Positions 1 to 10,700 of a DNA stretch of 64,000 nucleotides are shown piece after piece. A program made the position numbers and the translations under genes. Every line of letters begins with the position of its first letter. Position 1 is the first letter of the stretch. Source of the stretch: Paracyclopina nana. Taxonomy: Eukaryota > Arthropoda > Copepoda > Cyclopoida > Cyclopettidae. The DNA is taken from the NCBI GenBank assembly GCA_019096065.1, contig JAGUCH010000001.1:4898001-4962000 (forward strand). Reading direction: 5' to 3'. The notes beneath the pieces were generated by a model. It worked only from the letters and a program-made list of their open reading frames with translations. It had not been told where the DNA came from and did not search any database.

Positions 1-2501
1 ATCCCATCCAAAAGCAGCTCTCCTTCAAGTACACAATTAAATAAAAATGTGATCGAAAATGCAGTAATTTGGCTAAATACCCTTGCAAGATGTTGACATC
101 TGGGGGAACATCGTAATGGAGCACGAAATATCCAATCAGTGACGTAAATGCTACGTAAACTGTGCCGGCCCACAAAAGCCCTATCTTTGGACTTTTCCAA
201 ATGGGTAGGATGAGTAGAGGGGACAAGATGTACAATTGCATATCGCAGGCTAGGTACCAAGTTTGAGCAATGCACTGCAATCAGCAAATTGAAAACGCGA
301 TCTATTCAAGTAGACGAAGAATGCAATACCGATTCGGCGTTGTCCCAAAAGTTATTGATGAAAAGCAAGTTTCTCCAGCCGTTATTCTGGCAAAGCAGAC
401 TTTGCTCCTTCATCAAGCCGAAATTGGGTCCATACGACATCAAGTGAGGTATTCCTGCCATGAATGCTACAGTTATTGCGAGGGGAAACCATAACCTATG
501 ACGTGAATAGGTTACGCAGTGAGTCAACAGATTACAATGTAATTCATCTCATTAAACCTTATGATCCTGTGCACGTAGAAAAGCACAATACTGAACCTCT
601 GCTTGGCGAGCTGAGAAAATGACAAGTAAGCCACCAGAGTGCCGCTCATGAAGAAGAATGTATCCACAGAAATGACTGCGTTCAAAATGACTTCGTACAG
701 CCAAGATTCTCTCCCAATAGCAATCTGCACGCAATAGGTTAAGTACATTAGGTTGTGCTTTGATTAATTTGTGTACCGATTCAATCTTCCATCTATTTTC
801 GGATGGATAAAGATTAGTCACCATGTAAAGATGCCCCAAAATAATCCACGACATGGAGATGAATCTCATCCCGTTAAGGCAATTTAAGTAGCCACTTCCT
901 GACTCGGTATTCAATACTTGACGGCCATTCGCATAGATGGAGAAGGCTTTCAGAATTCGCAGCACCATGTGGTCCTCTTTGATCGAATCAGAAATGGGAA
1001 ATGGGTTCAATAATTGCCAACACTCGACCAAAGTACCAATAAGCATCAAGAAGGCAATTAAGGCGAAGAAAGAGCTGATTTAAAGAAATTCTAAGGAGAA
1101 TTCTCAACGCATATCAAATTTCCACCTACATTATTCCTTTTTCATAGGAACCAATGGCCTCTCGCTTGTTGTCCTCGGTGTAGCTTTTGCCATCCAGTCC
1201 AAGTTCAGTTTTAATTTTCAGAGATTGGTACAAGAGCCTATTATTCTCCATAACATCTTCGGGTGTGCAAACATCTGGTATGCAAATGCCATAATTGAAA
1301 TTAAGCGTTATCGCATACACTGCTTGAATAGCGGACACCACATCATTCAACTGAAAGAATCGTGCATGAATCTTATTATAACGAACATCTGCACGATAAT
1401 CAACTTACATCTGTGGTTCCAGTGGCGTTGAAAATCTGATTGATTATGGGTCCGAAAATTGGTGGCAATATCGTGCCTGCTGCTATGCCAGACGCCATTC
1501 TTGCATTGCTTGACCGAACCACGTCTTCGCTTGGGACAACGCGAACAGGAACATAGCGGCCCTTGAAATCTTGCTTAACTTTCAGCGGGTTTAGCGCATC
1601 GTTGTTTTGCACGAGAGCACTTCGCGACATTAGGCATTCTTCGAAGCTGCCAATTGCATAAGTGTTCCCCACCGGAATCTGAATTAAATTTTCCAGAAAT
1701 GAATAGCCCATCTTGCCGCATTGTACTTCGCCATAAGAGCCCTGCTGAATGACTCTACAAAAGTCCTTGGTACCCGAGAAAATTCCGTCTGGTAGCTTTC
1801 CAGACGCATCAAAAACTGGAGGAATGAAACATGCTTGAAAGGTAGCCGAATAACTCTTTTTGATGCTTACAGCCAATTGCCCAGAGCTGCTGAGTCATAG
1901 CAAGATTCCACAAATATGTCCAACTAGCATCAGAGCAGCTTTTGTTGACGTTGATTACCGGAGTCAAGGAAGCTAGCGTTCGCAGGACAATTTCAAGTGT
2001 CACATTTTCAGGGAGTGCAATGTCAGACGGTATGGTGGAGACCATATATTTGAGCAGGGTTTTTTCGTCATCACCAAGGTAGGCCAACAAGTAATCATCT
2101 GAAATAATTTATAAAAACAGCTAGAAACCAGAGTAAAAATACGATCTTACCATCCTCCTCTGCTGCATTATTATTATCATTATTCTTGGTGAAGTCGGCT
2201 AGGTTATAAAAAAGATGGGTTAGTCGATAGTTTGGCCAATTGTTTCGCTACAAACTTGTCAAGCCATAGTTTGAAAAACTTTGCTGCACCACTTCCTCCA
2301 GGCTTTTTGTTAGTTCTTCCAGAAATGAATACTTGCTCGTCCTCAGAATCAAGGTGCTGACCCAATCATTTTCCGGACCTGAAACGAGGCACATAGGGCT
2401 GGTCACCGTGATTGCATAACCGACTACATACCACGTAGGATGGAATTATGTGCTTGGGCCAAATTGGAAAACGCCACAAGGAGCAATAACGGCCTCAACA
2501 T
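1..2501 (-). CDS. NRF-6-like acyltransferase-3 membrane protein, 3' end outside window
   Basis: Nose-resistant-to-fluoxetine family multi-pass membrane protein, thought to act in lipid or drug transport or acylation; the substrate is unknown. Eleven exons read: 2501-2432, 2378-2256, 2198-2151, 2098-1871, 1815-1409, 1350-1130, 1074-777, 724-558, 495-330, 274-81 and 22-1. All phases close, giving 648 residues before the edge. The start is the ATG at 2501, followed by a signal peptide (MLRPLLLLVAFSNLAQA). The extracellular NRF domain shows FFDASGKLPDGIF near residue 157 and cysteines in GICIPDVCTPEDV. The acyltransferase-3 part shows FSIYANGRQVL, CLNGMRFISMSWIILGH (conserved His) and SVDTFFFMSG near residue 484. 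Introns are 51-60 bp. The last helices and stop lie beyond base 1. The borders at 1350 and 22 are less certain than the rest. The gene starts only 167 bp after the stop codon of the upstream same-strand gene. Confidence 0.9.
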
Positions 2502-2630
2502 TCTGCTGGGTCAGATTGGCGGCAAGGACTGAGAGATTGCAATTTCAACTTGAAGATAACGACGTTTACAAGGGCACTACATTGATGCTGATTCATTTTT
2601 TTAAAGGTTACACTTGTTTTCCAGATCAAC

Positions 2631-2636
2631 TTTATT
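2631..2636 (-). terminator. Poly(A) signal AATAAA of the succinyl-CoA ligase gene
   Basis: A canonical AATAAA on the minus strand lies 33-38 nt after the stop codon at 2669. It is about 130 bp upstream of the NRF-6-like ATG, so the 3' UTR of one gene almost touches the 5' end of the next. Confidence 0.6.
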
Positions 2637-2668
2637 TCTTAGTCATAACATCCATTCCTGATTACAGA

Positions 2669-4120
2669 TTATGCCAATCCTTGCGATTTCATGGCTTTCA
2701 CCAAGAGAGTTCCCATCTGGGCTGGAGAGGGCGTCACCTTCACGTTGGCCTGGAAGCGAAAAAATCCATTTAAACTGAGCACCTTGAGTGCAGAATTATG
2801 AAATCTCTATACGCAATGCTAAAGTCATTCAGAACATCTGGTCAACATTCACTACTTTTGAAAAAGACAATTCATAAGAACGTTGTCAATCCTTGATAAC
2901 AAAATATTGATTCAGTAGAGAATTACATTTGAACGACTTTTAAACATCTCAACGAAAATTGCAGTTATTAGCAAGACAAGCAACTATTCGCACAATTCTA
3001 CTAAGCGTCAATAACTGATATATAATCCGATGAAAATAGTAGTGAAAACGGACATAAATCCAAATTCTCTGAATCAGACGGTTTAACTCTTAGATTTAGA
3101 CATGCAATTACCTTCTCCAGAGCTTCAATCTTCGATTGTGCTGTGCCCTTTCCACCCGAAATGATGGCTCCAGCATGACCCATACGCCTGCCGGGAGGGG
3201 CAGTAACGCCAGCAATAAATGACACGACAGGCTTGGCGTTTGGTCCAGAGTTGTGCTCCATAAGGAAGTCAGCAGCTCTCTCCTCGGCCTCTCCTCCAAT
3301 CTCACCAATCATAATGATTCCCTTGGTCTCGGGATCATTGAGGAAAATGTCCAGACAGTCGATAAAGTTGGTGCCGTTGAAGGGGTCTCCGCCAATACCG
3401 ATGCAAAGGGTTTGGCCCAACCCAACCTGGGTTGTTTGATGAACAGCCTCGTAGGTCAAGGTGCCTGACCGAGACACGATACCGATGACGCCCTCTTGAT
3501 GAATGTGGCCAGGCATGATTCCAATTTTGCACTACGTAAAAAGCAACGTATTTTCCGATTCAAAATAAAGAGAAAGTAAGCATACTTTTTCAGGGGCAAT
3601 GATGCCCGGGCAGTTGGGACCAATGAGCCTGGACTTGCTCTGCCTTAGGAGAGCATGCTTGACCTTTACCATGTCTTGCTGGGGGATACCCTCAGTGATG
3701 CACACAATGAGGGGAACCTCAGCCTCCATGGCCTCCAAAATGGCGGCAGCTGCTCCGGGTGGTGGCACGTAGATGACCGACGCATCAGGTTGCGTTTCCT
3801 TGACTGCCTCGGCGACTGAGTTGAAAACTGGCAAGTCCAAGTGGGTTTTGCCACCCTTGCCAGGGGACACACCACCCACCATTTTGGTGCCGTATTCAAT
3901 GGCTTGCTTGGAATGAAAAGTGCCCTGCTTGCCAGTGAAACCTTGGCAAATGACTTTGGAGTCCTTCCTGAGGATCATGTTCTTGTTGGTTTTGGCATAA
4001 CAGGTTCTGGAGCCGTTTGGTGCCCAGGCTGAAATGGCAGAATTTGAAGACCAACTGAAAAATAGGACTAGTAGAAAAATTACCCGCGACCCTTTGCATT
4101 ATTCTCATAGAGGCAGACAT
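2669..4120 (-). CDS. SUCLG1: Succinyl-CoA ligase [ADP/GDP-forming] subunit alpha, mitochondrial
   Basis: Alpha subunit of the TCA-cycle enzyme that converts succinyl-CoA to succinate with NTP formation in the mitochondrial matrix; it pairs with an ATP- or GTP-specific beta subunit. Exons: 4120-4084, 4028-3586, 3531-3112 and 2749-2669. Phases close to 326 aa, close to the usual 330-345 aa. CoA-binding segment: [18 protein letters not shown]. The ligase region carries the phosphohistidine in [10 protein letters not shown] (His279). The C-terminus ([16 protein letters not shown]) is a separate 27-codon exon after a 362-bp intron, easily missed because reading runs on after 3112. An upstream in-frame ATG at 4213 would add 31 Arg-containing residues and a longer transit peptide; I chose 4120 for normal length, but the start is not settled. 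The gene is head-to-head with kinesin-5. Confidence 0.96.
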
Positions 4121-4704
4121 GGTGTCAACTTTGGGAAGGCCTTCTAGAGCAGAGTTGATCCGAAGAAAGAGTCGTGGTGACGGGGCCGCTCTTGAAAATG
4201 GAAGGTAAAACAAAATTTCCGTGAAAGAGCTTTAGCTCTAAAGAGATGAGCTACACTTTAAGAAATAGCTTTTTTGGGTAACGTTCCCATAGAGAAATGA
4301 GCGACCGAAAAAGACCTACTCTGTTGGTTCTTAATGAATATTAAAAAATTTGCCGAAATATTTATTAATGCTACGATTTTTAAAAACCTTTTTTACTAAT
4401 TTTAATTTTGATGGCTGATAAGATTTTAATTTTTTTTATAGTTCACTTAACTTAGGAGCAACTTCAGCAAAATGAAAGCCTTAAAATGATGAATACACTT
4501 TCCCATCATCGTCTTTTATGAAGAGGTGCCATAGATTCAAAACTGAAAATGGTGGTTCTATTATATCTCTTTTGAGGTAACGCTCGCTGAAACTGACCAA
4601 TAAAATTCAAGCTGAGAAAATTCAGTTTTTAAACGCGCCAGCGAGTTGTTTGAAAGCATTTCAGAAAAATTTGACGAGAAATCTGCGTGGATTTTGCTTC
4701 CAAA
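4121..4704. promoter_or_regulatory. Shared 584-bp divergent promoter region of SUCLG1 and kinesin-5
   Basis: The two ATGs point away from each other across this AT-rich stretch with nothing coding between them (apart from a possible SUCLG1 N-terminal extension to 4213). Both promoters and 5' UTRs must fit here. I see no convincing TATA box or initiator that would fix a start site. Confidence 0.5.
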
Positions 4705-7700
4705 ATGTCGATGACGACTCCTCGAAAGAGTAGGAATGACCGTGGTCAAAACATTCAGGTTTTTGTTCGAGTTCGGTGAGTGATAATTCGTGTTTTCTAC
4801 AAGCTGGCAGATGTTTTTAACTTACACCCTTCCAGACCTCTGAACAGTTCCGAAAAGTCCCAAAGATCCTGCTCTGTGGTGGACACCCCTGGCTCCCGTG
4901 AGGTCGTGGTCAAGGAAAAGCCGACCTCTTCCATCACCAAGACATTTCACTTTGACAGAGTCTTCGGACCCGACTCCAAGCAATCGGATGTCTACAAATC
5001 CGTCGTTGGGCCCCTCATCAACCAGGTTATGCAGGGCTACAATTGCACAGTTTTCGCCTATGGCCAGACCGGCACCGGCAAAACGTACACAATGGAGGGC
5101 AATCCCGCCTCTGAGATCCCCATAGAAAAGGATCCCGATTCTGGAATCATCCCGAGGGCTCTGAACGCCCTCTTTGACGGATTACGAACCGGGGACGCCA
5201 CAGAGTGGAGTGTCCGGGTGTCGTTTTTGGAGCTGTACAACGAGGAAATATTCGACTTATTGTCTGGAAATGACGACCAATCTAGGCTGAGGTGAGTTGC
5301 ATTCGAGTCTTATCTCGTTGGTGGTGTGCCGTTGCAAAAGTTCAATTTCGTGCCAAGTAAGCTTGATAGCATCTTGAGTGGCTTTTCTGGTGCACTTTCA
5401 AGTGCTGAAATAGTTTGGAACATTCTGAGGATGGGAATCTTTGACTCTTTTTCAGACTGTACGAAGATGGGATGCGCAAAGGCTCGGTCATCATCCAAGG
5501 GCTCGAAGAAGTGCAAGTACACAGCAAGCAAGAGGTCTATCGCATTCTCGAGCGTGGCTCGGAGAAGCGTCGAACGGCGGAGACGAAAATGAACGCCAAC
5601 AGCTCGAGGTCTCACACGGTGTTCACCGTGACCGTGTTCATCAACCAGCAGAGCATCGATGGAGATGACATGCTCAAGATTGGCAAGCTGAACCTTGTCG
5701 ACTTGGCTGGCTCGGAAAACATTGGCCGATCCGGTGCCGTGGACAAGAGAGCTCGGGAAGCGGGGCAAATTAACCAGTCTCTCCTAACCCTTGGAAGAGT
5801 CATTACTTGCCTGGTTGAGAAGGCGCCTCACGTTCCGTACAGGTAGGACATTTTTACCATCTTTGTTAAATTTCAAACAGTAGGCTTTTTCGGCATCAAC
5901 CGCTTTATTGTTTCTATATCAAAATAAATAGATTAGGAGTAGAAGTGCTGGAGGAATGACAATCGTGCTAGTTTTCATAGGGGGCGATGTAGGGTCATAA
6001 ATTAAGCTAGTCATAAGGAAATTCGCCAGTTATTGCTCTGCCTAAAAGTCGCAGCTCACAAACAAAATCAACAATTTTGGTGGTAGTAGTAGTTGTAGAG
6101 AAAGCACCGAACTCTATTTGTTCTCCCGAGAGGGAGCCATCATTGCCGAGTCCAAAATCCCACCCACAAAGGCACTGGAGATTCCCAGGTCTTGCTCGTG
6201 ACCGGCGCCGCCCGCAGCCGGGTGACCGGCTTGTTCACGCGGCTGCACCGACCAGCCCAGCGTGACCCGATCGAATCCGCAAGTGAACAAGTTGGGCGTG
6301 GTCTCGTCGCTCCACGCGCATGCGCAGACCATGCGAGCGTGACCTTGGCGCGATGACCTGGGCAGTCGACCGGCGCGCTGCCCGTTCATGTCGTATATTC
6401 TGACATTGCGGTTGTCAAATGGGATGGAGATGAGGCCGTTGGATGACACGGCCAGTCGATTCACCGCCGAGTCGGACTGGATCGTGGCAACAGGACTGCG
6501 CATGTTGCGCAAGTCCCAGATGCGAGCAGTTCGATCATCGGAGCCGGAAACGATCTGCAAAGATAAGTAACGATCACGAAGCGGCTCCAAGTTGGATGGA
6601 GGATGGAGAGCGGCGGCTCACTCTTGTTTTTCTTTGAAAGTTACGCTTAGTTTGGCATAAATTCCGGAGCTGCATGTTTAATTAGCACCTAATCTCGCTA
6701 AGCTGATGTTCTTGTATGCCATTAATCAGCCAGCTTTGATCATCTTCGCTGATGGCTGGGATCTCTCTCTATAATGTAAATCTCAAGTTTCGTTGATCAT
6801 GCAGCCTTCCTCTGGTTCGTGGAGGCGACGAACCCTCGCTCTACTAATTAAATGTCTAAATTTAGCAGCGAACTCCCAAGTTCAAAAGAAATTTGCGGAA
6901 GGGAGTTGTGATGCAAAATGCGCGTTAGCTATCGAACCTGATCATCTCCTCGGGGGCTGAAAACTGCGCAAGTCACAGTGTCAGTGTGGCCTTGGAAGAC
7001 AGAGACTGAATGGTGATTGGCCTCGCGGAAATCCCACAGCCGAAATGTGGAATCTTTGGAGGCCGTTACTACGAGTCTTGCAGAGGGGTGGGCCGCCGTA
7101 TGGGTCAGCTCTTCGTCGTGGCCGGGCAGCTGGTGCAGCAGTTGACCTGTCTGAGTATCCCAGAGGCAAGCCATTCGGTCCCAGCCTGCTGTCACCGCCT
7201 ACCAAGAAAGTGTTAGCTTCCGTTCAAGTAATTTTTGTGCGTGGCTTGACGTACCTGCTCTCCACCGGGAAGCCAGTCTGCCGAGATAACAACTCCGTTG
7301 TGACCTGATAGGGATCTCAGTGGAGTTCTCAGAACGGAGAATTCGTCACTTTCCTCGGTCTCGGTGCCTGCGAAAGCACAACTATCTGTCAATTCTGCTA
7401 AGTGGACCCTGATAGTTTTCTCTCCCCGCCCTTTCATAGAGAACGAATCACGTACTGCTGCACTTCTTCAAAGTGTTGCGTAGTAGGAAATTATCTTCAT
7501 GAAGGCGAGGAGAGACTTGAAAGGAAAAAAGGTCTTACCAAATGCGTGGCTTTCCCTTTCGAGTGGGTCAAGCTCGTCCTCGGACGAGGCCATTCGTCCC
7601 GAGGAGCTCTCATTTGTGAGATGGACTGCGCACTGCCAGATATGGGCTGTGCCATCCCCCGAGGCTGTGAGCACCAACTCTTTGTTGGGATGGAACCTGA

Positions 7701-10700
7701 GCGAGTTGACGCTGCCCGCGTGACCCGTGTATTGTAAGAGTGCCTGGCCGGAATGCATGCCCCAGATGATGGCCGTGTGGTCAGCTGAGGCCGTGCCCAA
7801 GATGGGCAGCCTCATGCGCGAAACGCTCACTTCCCAGATGCCATCCCTATGGCCCGTGTAGCGCCGCAGCGGAGTGCAGTTTAGCAGTGCTGGTGGGCCT
7901 GCAACAATCCAATATCGAATCGATTATAAACTATCCGCGATCTATTTGAGGCTGGGAAGTTGTTCCTCAGAAAATCGCATAACGTGTTAAAAGTGCTTTC
8001 CTTCCTTTTGGATGTGGTGCAGTACCTTTTAGGTTGGACATGATCTTGTTGGTTTGCTGCTTCAGTTTGTTTGTATGCGACCTCAACTTGTGGGCATACA
8101 AGGCTCTGGACATTTTTGTTGACGACAATCCCAGGCCTAGAGGGGATGAATTTGCTGGCGTTGTGGGCACTGAGAAGTTGCCCGACACATTGTTGTTTTG
8201 GTGTGGGCCAATGGCTGAGGCTGTTGTTGCATGCTGCTGAGGATGGTTCAACGAAAAATTGTCGGTAGCGTTTTGACCTCCAGGCGTCACTGCTACACTT
8301 GATGCAGCCGTCAAAGCATCGACTTTTTCCTGCGAAAAAAGGAGTTGCTGGTTACGCTCGCCGCTATTTTTGGACAAAATTTGGACAAAGGGCTTACGTG
8401 TAAGGTCAGGTTTTCTGCATAGAGAAGTTCAAACTCGCGTTCTATTTGTACAAAGAGCTCGTACAATCGAACTCTCATGACGGGAGGTAATGCTGACATT
8501 TGTGTGGTGGTGCCCCCAGAGGTGCAGATTGATGGACACTCGCCTCCCGACGATACCCCACCATCAATGTCTAATGGCCCTGAGTGGCCCAAACCTGGGT
8601 AGGCCAAAAGGTTTTGCACCAGCGATGATTGCGTTCCTACATCAAAGTGAAAAAGCAAAACCAAGCAGTTGCCTATTTATTACTGAAGGCTATTTGCCCT
8701 CTCTGAAATTAAAGTAGGTAATTTACCTGAGCCTGTTCTGCTATGTTTTGGCGGGTAGTGGTGATGGTGGTGGTGATGACAAGCCGATGTGGCTCCAGAG
8801 CAGGAACTGGCCGGAGTTTGAGGCTGTTGTTGTTGCTGCTGCTGCTGACCTCCAAACTTGACAGTCCCCCCGCTGCCCTTCAAAGACTTGGTAGCTTTGT
8901 CCTGAGGCATTCTTAAATGCTTTTCTCACAACCGCTGTACAAGTTGTTTACGCATTCTGTTTACATCTTGGCTCTGAGCCATGCACTGATCTTCAGCTGA
9001 CTGAAAATTCTCTTGGGAGGAAGAGAAAGCCAGCAAGGACGGTTTACCCATAGCGGCTTTCTCTCTCTCTCTTTCTGCACTCCTCTACCGCTCCGCTCTC
9101 CTTTACATAAGGGAAGGGTGTTCAATAAATTATTGTATGGAGATAAGCTGGTAGGAATCGCACCCCTAGGATATACGAAATTGACCCCGGTGGGCCAGCA
9201 TTGGCCAACATGTGATGGTTGGCTGAAAATTTGCGTTTTGCGCTGTTGCAATTCGATTGTCTTCTTGTACATTTCCTCGGTTTTGTCGAGGTGGAGTTGC
9301 ACAAGTTTAAGAAAAGGAAAAGTCTGAGCTGTCAACAGTTACATGATTCAAAACAGAGCCAGGGGCTATAAAAATAGTTGTGCTACAAGCAGACTGGAGG
9401 ATTGTCGATTCTTGTGTTTGCACAGATAAAAGCATTAAAAATGAATCGTTGTTGCAAAGGGCACGGCGAAGGCTTGGGCTATCGATATTTTTGGTTATTG
9501 TTATTATTTTATGACTCCGCGACCTGAAGTATTGAGAGTCTACTTTTATGATGATCTGCTTCCGCTTTGCCCGTCTTCTGAGACTTGGTACAGAGTCTGG
9601 AACATGGCAAAATCTAGGTCGATTATCCATGATTTGGTCTTCATTTTATATATGTATAGCATTGCGTGCCTTGTGTATATTATTTATATCTCTGCTCAAG
9701 ACATGGCAGATTATGACCTTCATTCTGTTCGCTTTGAATGGGACCTTTTGTGTGTGCCTTAAGCTCTATTCTTTTTATGAAATCTATTCAAAAGTCTGAC
9801 CATAGCAACTTCCATTCTAGTTCTACAGTAGTATTCCACCGAGAAATGGTGTGTACTTCTTACCTTTCTCGCTCAGACCCTGTTGGAGTAGCAGGACCCT
9901 GTAGGGCCGTCAGGAAATGGGAAATAGCTAAAAATAGACTCTCTGGAGTCTTCAGTGCCAAAAGATCCCTTGCAGGCCTCGTTTCTAATGAGTGAACATG
10001 CTGCACACAGTGGTTTGGAGCCGTACAAAAATGCCATTGTTTGCTCTGTTGACAAGCATTGGCTGACATTGTTCAGTTTATTATGTGCAGCGTTTTCTTC
10101 CCCCTTTTTTGACTAAGCGAAGACACTTCATCTCGGAGGAGCTTTCAAGCAAGAGAGAAAGCCACCAAATTGGCTGATATAATTTATTTTAACGGTTTTT
10201 CAGCCGCTCTTCTAAAGTCTAGTGCTCGTGGGACGCCAAGAGCTTTTACGGTGGCAGTGATCAATGAGAACATGTTTATCTGGAAATAGAGTTGCATTGC
10301 TGTCATTGCCGTCCCTTGGTCTCAAAGCCAACCAAAAAAGGCATAAATACGATCGCTCTTTTTTCGTCCTTGTCATAGCAGCATTGTTTGTGGTGAAGCC
10401 TTGTGTGGCTTGCTATGAAAGGGGGGAAATCAATGCCTCTTTCTTCAGCAATTAATTGGAAATGCTCTTCATCAAGCACTCATTGTCCGCCTTTTATTTG
10501 TATCATTATATGAAAGAAGAGGCGTTGGCGCTTCTTCCAACTTTTTTACCTATTTTTTAGTCTAAGGTTACGCTGTGTTGCAGTGTTAGCTCATTTTCCC
10601 TCGTTTGCTATTACGCTGTTTGAAATCAGAGCCTCTGGCCACAACAACAAGAGAATCGGCCTTTGTCATTTTCTTCTTCTTTGTGATGATGATGTTGACT

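Noticed and set aside
3001-3111. Open C-terminal extension of the succinyl-CoA ligase exon
   Set aside because: It follows a GTAATTG donor; the conserved C-terminus is found in frame at 2749-2669, so this is intron.
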